Positions 37,412 through 46,018 of a stretch of 64,000 bases of DNA are shown piece by piece (positions within the stretch are counted from its first letter, which is position 1; the number at the start of each line of letters is the position of its first letter). The DNA is taken from assembly GCA_001942045.1 (NCBI GenBank), contig MSTD01000024.1, forward strand, positions 25,372 to 89,371. The letters are read 5' to 3'. A program made the translations under genes and the position numbers. The notes beneath the pieces were generated by a model that saw only the letters and a list, made by a program, of their open reading frames with translations, was not told the origin of the DNA and searched no databases. The DNA is from Mycolicibacterium porcinum (GTDB lineage Bacteria; Actinomycetota; Actinomycetes; Mycobacteriales; Mycobacteriaceae).

Positions 37412-37843
37412 ATGGGTCACAGACACGCCATGGCAACCGCCAAGGTCATGCGCACGGCGGCATTCACCGGATGCGATTCACCGCACGGTGACGTCCGCGT
37501 GCGGACGCGGACGCGTCCCGCGGCGTCCGCTCGTCAAACCCACCACGGCCTGTTCGAGCAGCCGCGGCGACGCCGGTACATCGGACAGCTGAAGACCTCG
37601 ACATCCACGGTGGCCGGCCGGTCACCGTGGATGAACGATCGCGTCACCGTGCTGCGCGGCTTCCTGGCCGATCTGCACGGGCTGCACCTCCCGCCGGAGA
37701 TGGCCCGGGTCCAGGTGGCCGGCCACATCGAGCTCCTGGTTTCTGTGCTGCGGCTGAACCGCCAGACCGCGCGCCAGTTCGTGACCGACGACGTGCTGCG
37801 CGAGATGGCCATCGACATCGCGACCGCCGTCGCTTCGGAGTAG
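37412..37843 (+). CDS. Hypothetical protein
   Basis: About 143 aa. The first ~70 residues are Arg/His/Thr-rich and may be disordered or wrongly started (ATG 37430 is an alternative). The last 70 look like a folded helical domain: VTVLRGFLADLHGLHLPPE, HIELLVSVLRLNRQTARQF, DDVLREMAIDIA. I do not recognise the family. A perfect hairpin follows at 37956. Confidence 0.6.
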   Translation: MGHRHAMATAKVMRTAAFTGCDSPHGDVRVRTRTRPAASARQTHHGLFEQPRRRRYIGQLKTSTSTVAGRSPWMNDRVTVLRGFLADLHGLHLPPEMARVQVAGHIELLVSVLRLNRQTARQFVTDDVLREMAIDIATAVASE

Positions 37844-37955
37844 CAGCCGCTGGCTCTGGGGGCGATGCGTCGAGATCTACGCCAGGGTCGTTGCGACACG
37901 CGAATCACAGCCCTGGTGTCGATCTCGATGAAACAAGGCCCTCGAACAAACAAAC

Positions 37956-37983
37956 CGAGGCGCGGTCCGTAGACCGCGCCTCG
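37956..37983. terminator. Hairpin terminator downstream of tRNA-Arg(ACG)
   Basis: Perfect 12-bp stem CGAGGCGCGGTC/GACCGCGCCTCG with loop CGTA. A U-rich run follows on the minus strand (GTTTGTTTG), matching the tRNA direction; it may also stop the plus-strand gene. Confidence 0.85.
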
Positions 37984-37994
37984 ACTTTTCAGAG

Positions 37995-38067
37995 TGCGCC
38001 CGAAGGGATTCGAACCCCTAACCTTCTGATCCGTAGTCAGATGCTCTATCCGTTGAGCTACGGGCGC
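37995..38067 (-). tRNA. tRNA-Arg(ACG)
   Basis: 73 nt. Acceptor GCGCCCG/CGGGCGC with discriminator A, D-arm GCTCAACGGATAGAGC, anticodon loop CTACGGA (anticodon ACG), T-loop GGTTCGAATCC. Its A34 is the substrate of TadA, encoded at 18892. Confidence 0.97.
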
Positions 38068-38107
38068 CTAGCGTTATTCAGTTGTGTGGTTGACAAGTCA
38101 ACCTTGG

Positions 38108-38196
38108 CGGAGGCGAGAGGATTTGAACCTCCGGTCCCCGGTAAGGGGGACAACTCATTAGCAGTGAGTCCCATTCGGCCGCTCTGGCACGCCTCC
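38108..38196 (-). tRNA. tRNA-Ser(GCT)
   Basis: 89 nt class II tRNA with a long variable arm. Acceptor GGAGGCG/CGCCTCC, anticodon loop CTGCTAA (anticodon GCT), T-loop GGTTCAAATCC. It is 40 bp upstream of tRNA-Arg(ACG) on the same strand, so they may be one transcript. Confidence 0.97.
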
Positions 38197-38272
38197 TTTG
38201 AACTTCTGTGAGGGTACCGGACTCCGTCCTGTCGCCCGAAACCGCCGAGGGCACACAGTACACAGCCTCCCC

Positions 38273-38278
38273 TATTCT
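38273..38278 (+). promoter_or_regulatory. Leaderless -10 box of hisC2
   Basis: TATTCT lies 6 nt before GTG 38285, a strong match to the TANNNT box of leaderless mycobacterial genes. Confidence 0.6.
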
Positions 38279-38284
38279 GGCCAA

Positions 38285-39376
38285 GTGAGTATCCGTCTGC
38301 GCCCCGAAATGGCCGACCTTCCGGCGTACGCACCAGGCAAAACAGTCCCGGGCGCAATCAAGATCGCGAGCAACGAAACGGTGTTTCCGCCGCTTCCCAG
38401 CGTGCGCGAGGCGATCCTCAAAGCCACCGAGAACATCAACCGCTACCCCGACAACGGGTATCTTGACCTGCGCGAACACCTCGCCAAGCACTTGCAGGGC
38501 GGGGCCTTCGCGGCAGAAAATATTTCCGTGGGCTGCGGATCGGTGAGCCTGTGCCAGCAGTTGATACAAATCACATCCGCCGCCGGCGACGAAGTCGTCT
38601 ACGGATGGCGCAGTTTCGAGATCTATCCGCTGCAGATCCGGACCGCAGGCGCGACGGGCGTCCCGGTCCCGCTGCGTGACGAGATTCACGATCTCGACGC
38701 GATGCTCGCCGCGATCACCGACCGCACCCGGCTGATCTTCGTCTGCAACCCGAACAACCCGACTTCCACCGTCGTCGAGCCCGAGGCGCTGGCCCGGTTC
38801 GTGGCGGCGGTGCCCGACGACATCCTGATCGTGCTCGACGAGGCCTACGTGGAATACATCCGCGACGGCTTGGTGCCCGACAGCTTCGGACTGGTCCGCG
38901 CGCACCGCAATGTGGTTGTTCTGCGCACCTTCTCGAAGGCCTACGGGTTGGCCGGCATGCGCGTCGGGTACGCCGTCGCCGATCCGGAGATCATCACCGC
39001 GCTGGGCAAGGTCTACGTGCCGTTCAGCGCGACGAGCGTGTCGCAGGCCGCGGCCATCGCCAGCCTGGAGGCCGCCGACGAACTGCTGGCCCGCACCGAC
39101 GCCGTCGTCGGCGAGCGCGTCCGGGTCAGCGCGGCCCTGCGCGACGCCGGCTACGAGCTCCCGCCCTCGCAGGCGAACTTCGTCTGGCTGCCGTTGGCCG
39201 AACGCACCCAGGACTTCGTGGCCAGGGCCGCCGACAACCGGCTGATCGTGCGCCCGTACGGTGAGGACGGCGTGCGGGTCACCATCGGGGCCCCGCACGA
39301 GAACGATGCCTTCCTGGAATTCGCCACCCGCTGGATCGCGGGTGACGCCGGGACTCGGACAGGAGAGACGAAGTGA
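38285..39376 (+). CDS. hisC2: Histidinol-phosphate/phenylalanine aminotransferase
   Basis: 363 aa fold-type I PLP aminotransferase, Rv3772 (HisC2/Pat) position. IKIASNETVFPP at the start, NPNNPTS, DEAYVEY and TFSKAYGLAG with the PLP lysine K218. In mycobacteria this paralogue prefers aromatic amino acids. GTG 38285 is chosen from the leaderless box; the ORF upstream crosses the tRNA-Ser gene. It overlaps the next gene by 4 bp. Confidence 0.94.
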   Translation: MSIRLRPEMADLPAYAPGKTVPGAIKIASNETVFPPLPSVREAILKATENINRYPDNGYLDLREHLAKHLQGGAFAAENISVGCGSVSLCQQLIQITSAAGDEVVYGWRSFEIYPLQIRTAGATGVPVPLRDEIHDLDAMLAAITDRTRLIFVCNPNNPTSTVVEPEALARFVAAVPDDILIVLDEAYVEYIRDGLVPDSFGLVRAHRNVVVLRTFSKAYGLAGMRVGYAVADPEIITALGKVYVPFSATSVSQAAAIASLEAADELLARTDAVVGERVRVSAALRDAGYELPPSQANFVWLPLAERTQDFVARAADNRLIVRPYGEDGVRVTIGAPHENDAFLEFATRWIAGDAGTRTGETK

Positions 39377-39834
39377 ACGGTGCACGCGGCACGTTCGACG
39401 GATTCGTCAGCCGCGAGGGGCAGATCCCCGACGCCGAACTCGACGCCTTCTGGGCCGTCCTGGCGCCCGCGAGCATCAATTTCATGATCGGCGAGTGGAA
39501 GGGCGGCGCGTTCGACACCGGCCACCCCGTCAGTGGCTTGCTGCACAAGGCGAACTGGTTCGGAAAGACGATGCTGTCGCCCAGCGACGTGCTGCCAATC
39601 GTGTGTCTCGATGACGCCGGCAACAAGTTCAACAACGACAAACTCAGCAAGGGCGGCGCCAGCCTCTGGCTTGAGGAGTTTCGCGGCGAGGTGACCGCCA
39701 CCATGGTCTACGACGGCCAACCGATCCACGACCACTTCAAGAAAGTGGACGACAACACCGTGATGGGCATCATGAACGGCAAAGCCGGTCTCCAAGACGG
39801 CCGCTACGGCTACTTCTACCTGCAGCGCGTCTAA
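39373..39834 (+). CDS. GXWXG/DUF4334-domain protein
   Basis: 153 aa. The N-terminal half has IGEWKGGAFDTGHP (GxWxG motif) and the C-terminal half GEVTATMVYDGQPIHDHFKKVDDNTVMG, typical of DUF4334. It is probably a lipocalin-like ligand-binding barrel; function unknown. GTG start overlapping hisC2 by 4 bp implies translational coupling. Convergent with the next gene, overlapping by 4 bp. Confidence 0.88.
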   Translation: MNGARGTFDGFVSREGQIPDAELDAFWAVLAPASINFMIGEWKGGAFDTGHPVSGLLHKANWFGKTMLSPSDVLPIVCLDDAGNKFNNDKLSKGGASLWLEEFRGEVTATMVYDGQPIHDHFKKVDDNTVMGIMNGKAGLQDGRYGYFYLQRV

Positions 39835-40370
39835 GGGCGTCGCCCGGTAAACGCCAGCAACCGGTCGAGTGCCGGCGCGTCGTCGGCAACCGCGACCGGG
39901 TCGTCGAAGCCGGCACGCACCCGTCCCTCAGGTGTGAGGACGGCGCGGGACCATTCCAGGATCTGTTCGGGAGCGTCGTCCGATACCTCGACCGTCTGCC
40001 CCGTCGCCTTGGCGTAATCCCAGGCGTGCACCAGGAATTCCAGCGACAGGATCTGAGCCGGGATGGGCGCGGGCATCTCGCCTGCCCCGAACGGCACCGT
40101 GCCGTCGACCCCGCGCCGACGCCATGCTGCCACGGCGGGCCGCGCCGCGCCGAGCACCTGGTCCTCCACCGGACTGTCAGCGTCGCGTTCGGGAATCTGC
40201 GCGCCGGCCGCCGAACCGATCACGGTGATCGAGTTCAGCAGGTGGTCCGTCAACCCCGCGACGTCGAACTCGCGACAAGGTGTCGGACGGGACAGATCAT
40301 TCGCAGTGACGCCGTGCAGCACGCGTTGCAGCACGTCGAGTGTGGCCTCGGCGCTATCGAGTTCATCCAT
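39831..40370 (-). CDS. TIGR03086-family DinB-like metal-binding protein
   Basis: 179 aa, Rv3773c position. Four-helix-bundle pattern of mycothiol-dependent maleylpyruvate isomerase-like proteins: PTPCREFDVAGLTDHLLNSI (first His ligand region), and FLVHAWDYAKATGQ with the later His-Asp ligand pair. Many such proteins use mycothiol or bacillithiol; the reaction here is unknown. ATG 40370 (or 40366 region) is preferred over the long frame that runs antisense to the next gene. Confidence 0.88.
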   Translation of the reverse strand: MDELDSAEATLDVLQRVLHGVTANDLSRPTPCREFDVAGLTDHLLNSITVIGSAAGAQIPERDADSPVEDQVLGAARPAVAAWRRRGVDGTVPFGAGEMPAPIPAQILSLEFLVHAWDYAKATGQTVEVSDDAPEQILEWSRAVLTPEGRVRAGFDDPVAVADDAPALDRLLAFTGRRP

Positions 40371-40389
40371 ACTCGGTAGTGTCCACCCC

Positions 40390-41205
40390 ATGTCTGACAC
40401 GTACGAGTCCGTTTCCGTCGAGATCAAGGACCACGTCGCCCAGGTGACGTTGCTGGGTCCCGGCAAGGGCAACGCGATGGGTCCGGCGTTCTGGGCTGAG
40501 ATGCCCGACGTGTTCGGCTCGCTCGATGCCGACGCGGACGTCCGCGCGATCGTGCTGACCGGTTCGGGCAAGAACTTCAGCTACGGCCTCGACCTGCCGG
40601 CGATGGGCGCGAGCATGCCCGGGTTGGACGCCGGTGCGAAGGCACGCGCCGACTTCCACACCACACTGCGCAAGATGCAGGGCGCCATCACGTCTGTCGC
40701 CGACTGCCGCACGCCGACCATCGCCTCGATCCACGGCTGGTGCATCGGCGGCGGCGTCGACCTCATCAGTGCGGTCGACATCCGCTATGCCAGCACCGAC
40801 GCGAAGTTCTCGGTACGCGAGACCAAGCTCGCCATCGTCGCCGACGTGGGCAGCCTGGCCCGGCTGCCGCTGATCCTGTCCGACGGGCATCTGCGCGAGC
40901 TGGTGTTGACGGGCAAGGACATTGACGCCGCGCGCGCCGAGAAGATCGGTCTGGTCAACGATGTGTACGCCGACGCCGACGCCTCGCTGGCCGCTGCACA
41001 CGCCACGGCCGCTGAGATCGCCGCCAACCCGCCGCTGACCGTCGCCGGGGTCAAGGACGTGCTCGACCAACAGCGCACCGCCAGAGTCGCCGAGAGCCTG
41101 CGTTACGTGGCGGCCTGGAACTCGGCCTTCCTGCCGTCGAAGGATCTGGCCGAGGCGGTCACCGCGATGTTCCAGAAGCGCCCGCCGCAGTTCACCGGGG
41201 AATAG
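40390..41205 (+). CDS. echA21: Enoyl-CoA hydratase/isomerase family, dienoyl-CoA isomerase-like (EchA21)
   Basis: 271 aa crotonase-fold protein, Rv3774 position. Oxyanion-hole regions FSYGLDLPAM and HGWCIGGGVDLI. Catalytic residues E144 (SVRETK) and D152 (ADVG) are 8 apart, exactly the spacing of Glu196/Asp204 in mammalian delta3,5-delta2,4-dienoyl-CoA isomerase (ECH1), so isomerase activity on dienoyl-CoA is likely. TAGTGT 7 nt before the ATG. Convergent overlap of 14 bp with the next gene. Confidence 0.92.
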   Translation: MSDTYESVSVEIKDHVAQVTLLGPGKGNAMGPAFWAEMPDVFGSLDADADVRAIVLTGSGKNFSYGLDLPAMGASMPGLDAGAKARADFHTTLRKMQGAITSVADCRTPTIASIHGWCIGGGVDLISAVDIRYASTDAKFSVRETKLAIVADVGSLARLPLILSDGHLRELVLTGKDIDAARAEKIGLVNDVYADADASLAAAHATAAEIAANPPLTVAGVKDVLDQQRTARVAESLRYVAAWNSAFLPSKDLAEAVTAMFQKRPPQFTGE

Positions 41206-42100
41206 GCCGCCAGCCGAGCTCGGCCTTGGCCTTCGCGTTCGACACCGGGAGCCAGGCTTGCCCGAATGCGGTTGCCGGGTACGAGGCAACCAGCCCGACC
41301 AGTCGATGCGAGACCGGCAGCGGTCGCGGCCGGTGTAGCTTGCGGCTCAGCTCCCTGGCGTAGTCGCCGAAGGACTGCGGTCGATCGTCGACGATGTTGT
41401 AGATCTGTCCGCCCCGCCCCTTGTCGAGGGCGTTGGCGGTGGCCCGGGCGACATCGTCGATGTGCACCCAGGACAGAATTCCGGGACCGGTCAGGGCCGG
41501 CATTGCCCACCACTTGGCGAGGCGCCGGAACAAGTCGTCGTGGGTGACGCCGGGGCCGTAGAAAACGCCGTACCGCAACACGATTCCCTCGGTGCCGCTG
41601 TGGTCACCGGAGCTCAGCACGGTGCGTTCCATACCCCGAAGCGCCTCCAGGAATTCGGCCCCGTGCGGCGGTGGCGGACCTGGATAGGGATCGCTCTCGT
41701 CGATCCGGGCCGGACCGCCCGCGCCATACCCGTAGGCGAAGATGACCGATTCCGCGACCACCCGACGCACACCGGCGCGCTGGGCCGCGGCCACCAAATT
41801 CGGGGCCCCCCGGCTCCATAGCTCGGTGGCCGGGCGGAAGTCCTTGGGCCGCTTCGGCCCCCACTTGGGCAGCGTCGTCAGCAGGCTCACCACCGCCTCG
41901 GGCGCGAATTCGGCCATCACGGAGTCGATCTGGGCCGCATCGAGGACGTCGGCCACCACGGGCTTAGCCCCGGTCGCCGAGATCTGGGCGGTCTTGCCCG
42001 AGGAACGGGTCACCCCGATGACCTCGTGGCCCCGCGCATCGAGTTCATGCAGCAACGGGATTCCCGGGACGCTGGTCGCACCGGCCACCAGGACACGCAT
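41192..42100 (-). CDS. NAD-dependent epimerase/dehydratase-like protein
   Basis: 302 aa extended-SDR fold: GATSVPGIPLL at the N-terminus, WVHIDDVARATANAL and GGQIYNIVDD later. The usual YxxxK active pair is not found; the aligned position reads HGAEFLEAL (146-154). It may be a binding protein or use other residues. Begins immediately after the stop of the membrane-protein gene on the same strand. Confidence 0.85.
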   Translation of the reverse strand: MRVLVAGATSVPGIPLLHELDARGHEVIGVTRSSGKTAQISATGAKPVVADVLDAAQIDSVMAEFAPEAVVSLLTTLPKWGPKRPKDFRPATELWSRGAPNLVAAAQRAGVRRVVAESVIFAYGYGAGGPARIDESDPYPGPPPPHGAEFLEALRGMERTVLSSGDHSGTEGIVLRYGVFYGPGVTHDDLFRRLAKWWAMPALTGPGILSWVHIDDVARATANALDKGRGGQIYNIVDDRPQSFGDYARELSRKLHRPRPLPVSHRLVGLVASYPATAFGQAWLPVSNAKAKAELGWRPIPR

Positions 42101-42523
42101 CTACCGTTCTCCTGTCTTGTCGTCGGACATGCTGGCGCGCAAGGCGATTGCCAACAGCACCGTCGTCACCACCAGGCCCGCGGCTTCCAGCCAACCGACC
42201 CAGGTGCCGGCGGCGTGATTCGTGTCGACCAGGTGGCTCACCGAATGCAGGGCCCAGTGACCGGTGGCGAAGGCCAGCGCGGGCACGCGCCAGCGCGGCC
42301 ACCTGAGCGCCGCCAGCATCATCAGTCCGAGTGGCAACTCGAACGATGCGTTGTCGCGGATGTAGTGATCGTTGCGCACACCGAAGGCGCCGAGCGTGTC
42401 GTAGAACGTGCCGGGTGCCAGCAGCATGAACAGACCGAGGCCCACCGAGTACACGCCGAACACGGCGAGGACCACCTCGGGATAGCGCCGGGTTTGCGTC
42501 ACCGGGCCCGCAGCGTTGGCCAT
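42101..42523 (-). CDS. Conserved membrane protein
   Basis: 140 aa with four hydrophobic helices (about 16-38, 62-75, 80-97 and 108-128) and the polar motif GVRNDHYIRDNASFELPLG between the first two; HWALHSVSHLVDTN recalls small DoxX-like or DUF4345-type proteins. Function unknown. TAGCGT 6 nt before the ATG; the following gene starts with no gap. Confidence 0.82.
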   Translation of the reverse strand: MANAAGPVTQTRRYPEVVLAVFGVYSVGLGLFMLLAPGTFYDTLGAFGVRNDHYIRDNASFELPLGLMMLAALRWPRWRVPALAFATGHWALHSVSHLVDTNHAAGTWVGWLEAAGLVVTTVLLAIALRASMSDDKTGER

Positions 42524-42569
42524 GTCATCACGCTAACGCCGCAGTGGTCTCCGAGTAGGCTCCAATTTC

Positions 42570-43967
42570 ATGGCAACTTCGGGTACCAGTTCGGCCCCGG
42601 AACTGCTGGTCGAACTGAACCGCGGCAGCAATCGGCCGTTGCATAGTCAGCTCGCCGACGGACTGCGCGACGCCATCCGGTCCGGCCGGCTGACTCCCGG
42701 CACCCGGCTACCGTCCACCCGCGTCTTGTCGGCCGACCTCGGGGTGTCGCGCCGGCTCGTGGTCGAGGCCTACAGCCAGCTGACCGCCGAAGGATTCCTG
42801 CACAGCAACCAGGGCGCTTGCACCCGGGTAGCGGCCGTCGACACCACACCCGTCAGCCGTGTGCAGTCCGACCGGACCCGGCCCCGCTTCGACATCGACT
42901 TCGCGCCCGGTTCACCGGATCTCACCAGTTTCCCGCGTCAGGCCTGGCTGCGGGCCATGCGTCAAGGCCTGGCCGAGATCGAGTCCAGCGCATTCGGCTA
43001 CGTGGCCCCACACGGGCTGCCGGCGGCCCGCACCGCAGTGGCCGACTACCTGCAGCGCACCAGGGGTGTGGTCGCCGACCCGCGCCTGGTGGTGTTGTGT
43101 TCGGGTGCAACGCAAGCCGTCGCGCTGCTGGCCCGATGCCTGGACGGCCCGGTGGCGACGGAGGATCCGGGATTCTGGCTACACCGGATGGTTCTGCGGC
43201 ACAACGGCATCGATCCACTGCCGATCCCCGTGGACGAAAACGGCATCGACGTCGGCGCGCTGGCCGCCAGCGGGGCGAGAACGGCGCTGACCACCCCGGC
43301 GCACCAATCGCCGACCGGTGTGGTGCTCTCGGCGTCCCGGCGCACCGAACTGCTGGAATGGGCGCAACCCGGACGGTTGATCATCGAGGACGACTACGAC
43401 GCCGAGTACCGCTACGACCGGGCGCCGGTGGGCGCGCTACAGGGGGTCGCACCCGACCGGGTGGTGTACCTCGGCTCGACCAGCAAGACCCTGGCGCCCG
43501 GACTGCGCATCGGTTGGATGGTGGTGCCCGCGCATTTGATCGAGCGGGTGAGAACCGCCAAAGGCCTTGCCGATACCGGCAGTTCGGTGATGGATCAGAT
43601 CGCGTTCAGCCAATTCCTGACCTCAGGCGCGTACGACCGCCACCTCCGTCAGATGCGTCGCCGCTATCCGACCCGGCGCGCAGCCCTGCTGGACGCGCTG
43701 TCGCGCCACCTGCCGCAGGCCGAGGTTCTCGGCGCGGCCGCCGGAGTACACCTGACCGTGCGGTTCCCGGCCGGCTTTCCCATCGAGGAACTCACCCGCC
43801 GCGCCACCGAGTCACGTATCCGACTCGAGCCCTTGGGGCCGTGCTACGCCGACACCGACAATGCGCCGCCGGGACTGATCCTCGGCTATGCCAACGTCAC
43901 CGAATCCCAGATCGCCACCGGCGTCGAGCTACTCGGCCACCTCGCCCGTCAACTGGGCGCAGAATGA
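42570..43967 (+). CDS. MocR/PdxR-family regulator (GntR HTH + aminotransferase domain)
   Basis: 465 aa. Residues ~20-90 are a GntR winged helix (LPSTRVLSADLGVSRRLVVEAYSQL split over helices 2-3); ~115-465 is a fold-type I aminotransferase domain with the PLP lysine in STSKTLAPGLRIG and DDYDAEYRYDR. Such proteins sense PLP or amino-acid aldimines and regulate B6, taurine or GABA genes. No obvious target gene is divergent except the small membrane protein. Confidence 0.94.
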   Translation: MATSGTSSAPELLVELNRGSNRPLHSQLADGLRDAIRSGRLTPGTRLPSTRVLSADLGVSRRLVVEAYSQLTAEGFLHSNQGACTRVAAVDTTPVSRVQSDRTRPRFDIDFAPGSPDLTSFPRQAWLRAMRQGLAEIESSAFGYVAPHGLPAARTAVADYLQRTRGVVADPRLVVLCSGATQAVALLARCLDGPVATEDPGFWLHRMVLRHNGIDPLPIPVDENGIDVGALAASGARTALTTPAHQSPTGVVLSASRRTELLEWAQPGRLIIEDDYDAEYRYDRAPVGALQGVAPDRVVYLGSTSKTLAPGLRIGWMVVPAHLIERVRTAKGLADTGSSVMDQIAFSQFLTSGAYDRHLRQMRRRYPTRRAALLDALSRHLPQAEVLGAAAGVHLTVRFPAGFPIEELTRRATESRIRLEPLGPCYADTDNAPPGLILGYANVTESQIATGVELLGHLARQLGAE

Positions 43968-43978
43968 GGGAAGGCGCG

Positions 43979-44128
43979 TCAGCGGGCTTCTTTGGCCGAC
44001 TTCCGCTGCGCCAGCTGGTACTTCACGAGAGCCACCAGCGCCTTGGGATTCCGCGCGAACGCGCCCGCGGCCTGAAGGTACAACTTGGCCTTCTGGCCCA
44101 CCGTCAGCTGCTGCTCTTGTTCGGTCAC
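43979..44128 (-). CDS. Small 49-aa protein
   Basis: GTG 44126-44128 starts a 49-codon frame ending at TGA 43979-43981. GGGAGGG lies 4 nt before the start. The peptide is alpha-helical and amphipathic: TVGQKAKLYLQAAGAFARN, PKALVALVKYQLAQRKS. It could bind membranes or another protein. I do not recognise a family. Codon use and the RBS argue that it is real. Confidence 0.65.
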   Translation of the reverse strand: MTEQEQQLTVGQKAKLYLQAAGAFARNPKALVALVKYQLAQRKSAKEAR

Positions 44129-44188
44129 TGACCCTCCCCTGTCCGAGAAAACGTGCTCGAACAGTAGCGTGCGCCGGTTTGAGGGTTA

Positions 44189-44914
44189 CTACCGCCCGGC
44201 GGCCTGGTCGACGCTCTGGTCTGCCCGCTTGACGCCCAGCTTGCCGACCACGTAATCCGCGGCCTGATCCGTCAGCCCGTTGACCGCGTACAAGTTGTGC
44301 GCATTGTTGTCACCGCCGGTGGGGGAGCACACCGGATCCTCCGGAATGCACAGGTCGTCCGTCTTGGCGGCGTACCGGGCGCCGACCGTGATCGGCGGTG
44401 CGCCGGTGTAGATCATCTGCAGGAAGCCACTCGAGGGCTTGCCGAACAACGCCACCGCGGCGACATGGTCAGCCACCTCAGCGGGAAGCGGGCCGCTGAT
44501 GCTCGGCGGCAACACGAACCCCTGCGGCACCGTGTCCTCCGTCAGGTAGGCGGCCACCGCCGCACCCTGCGAGAAACCGCCCAGCACGATCTTGGTGCCG
44601 GGGCAGGCCGCCACAGTCGCGCGGACCTTGTTGCTCGCATCGGCCACGCCGTCGGCCGCGGTGGCAAAGTCAAGTGACGCTGGGTAATTCACCGCGTAGA
44701 CATCGATCGACTTGCCGCCGGCCCTGGCCCGCAACGCGTCCACGAACGCGTCCCCGACGCCGCCGACCCCCGGCGGTTCGAACGTGCCCCGGGCGAATAT
44801 CACCTGCACATCCGCACAGGAGTCCGCGGAAGCCTGACCGGCGGCGGCAATGCACCCGCCCGCCACGAACGCCGCCGACGCGACCGCGCCCAACCAACGA
44901 CCAATCCGATTCAT
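44189..44914 (-). CDS. Secreted cutinase-family esterase
   Basis: 241 aa. Signal peptide to about residue 30 (ASA/D). Mature enzyme: VIFARGTFEPPG, nucleophile elbow GGFSQGAAV (Ser115), DDLC (acid, with disulfide Cys) and NAHNLYAVNG (His). The order fits Culp/CFP21 cutinases that hydrolyse lipid esters outside the cell. ATG 44914 is preferred to the 12-codon longer start because it opens the signal peptide. Confidence 0.95.
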   Translation of the reverse strand: MNRIGRWLGAVASAAFVAGGCIAAAGQASADSCADVQVIFARGTFEPPGVGGVGDAFVDALRARAGGKSIDVYAVNYPASLDFATAADGVADASNKVRATVAACPGTKIVLGGFSQGAAVAAYLTEDTVPQGFVLPPSISGPLPAEVADHVAAVALFGKPSSGFLQMIYTGAPPITVGARYAAKTDDLCIPEDPVCSPTGGDNNAHNLYAVNGLTDQAADYVVGKLGVKRADQSVDQAAGR

Positions 44915-45057
44915 ACCCGACCACCCACGCTCGTCCCGACCTACGCCCAAACGTTCCGTACCAACACCTCCTCGATACCCAAGATCAACGCGGGGCGAAT
45001 CTCTCCGGGGGTGTGATGTCCGACACGTTCAGCGCGCTGGGCGCGGTCGTCGAGTTG

Positions 45058-45969
45058 CTACGAGGCGGCCCCGACGCGCTCCCGCTTTTCTTCGTAGTAG
45101 CGGGCCCGCTCATCGACCGCAGCCAGGAACTGAGCCAGTTCCTCACGAGCCTTCTCGCCCTCGGGCCCGAAGTCGGTGCGATCGAATATCCGCCAGAACC
45201 GCAGCACCGGCTGCACCACGTCGTCGTGATGGACGCGCAGATCGTAGATGCCGGCCTTCGCGATGGTGATCGCGTTCTGCGCGAAATCGGCCATACCGAT
45301 GCCCGGCATCGCGAAGTTCACCACCTCGTCGCGGATCGCCGTCATCGCCGCGTCGGGCGCGATGTCCAACGCGGCGGCCATCAGATTGCGGTAGAAGACC
45401 ATGTGCAGGTTCTCGTCGGCGGCGATCCGCGCCAGCAGCTGGTCGGCGACCGGGCACCCGGACGCCCGCCCGGTGTTGCGGTGAGATACCCGGGTAGCCA
45501 GCTCCTGGAACGACACATAGGCCATCGCCTGCAGCGGCGTCTTGTCACCGGAGTCGTAGCCGGCGACCGTGTGGGCCATGCGAAGACGTTCCAGCGCAAC
45601 GGGATCCACGCCGCGCGTGACGACGAGGTAATCGCGCAACGCGATGCTGTGGCGACCCTCTTCCGCCGTCCACTGCCCGACCCAGGTACCCCAGGCGCCG
45701 TCGCGGGAGAACCGCGTCGCGATCTCACGGTGATAGGACGGCAGGTTGTCCTCGGTCAGCAGGTTGACCGTCATGGCCACCTTGGCCACGTGATCCAACG
45801 GCGAATCCTCGGGTTGCCAGTCCTCCCCGTCCAGGAAGGCGAAGTCGCGCCCCCGACTCCACGGGACGTAGTCGTGGGGGAACCACTCCCGCGCCATCGA
45901 CAGATGCCGGTCGAGGTTGCTCGCGACAACCGGTTCGAGTTCGTGGAGCACTCCGCTCTGGGCGTCCAT
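45058..45969 (-). CDS. Acyl-[ACP] desaturase (DesA1-like)
   Basis: 303 aa soluble di-iron desaturase. Iron-ligand motifs EDNLPSYH (73-80), EEGRH (103-107) and DENLH, with FQELATRVSHRNTG between. It resembles mycobacterial DesA1, which acts on mycolate-precursor acyl-ACP, but is shorter at the C-terminus. Start ATG 45969. A long palindrome with an extra half-site lies 50-90 bp upstream, indicating dedicated regulation. The 143-bp gap to the cutinase gene contains no gene that I can support. Confidence 0.92.
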   Translation of the reverse strand: MDAQSGVLHELEPVVASNLDRHLSMAREWFPHDYVPWSRGRDFAFLDGEDWQPEDSPLDHVAKVAMTVNLLTEDNLPSYHREIATRFSRDGAWGTWVGQWTAEEGRHSIALRDYLVVTRGVDPVALERLRMAHTVAGYDSGDKTPLQAMAYVSFQELATRVSHRNTGRASGCPVADQLLARIAADENLHMVFYRNLMAAALDIAPDAAMTAIRDEVVNFAMPGIGMADFAQNAITIAKAGIYDLRVHHDDVVQPVLRFWRIFDRTDFGPEGEKAREELAQFLAAVDERARYYEEKRERVGAAS

Positions 45970-46018
45970 TCCAGATCCTCCCAACGTGTTGGCGACACAG
46001 CGACATCAACGCGCCGTA

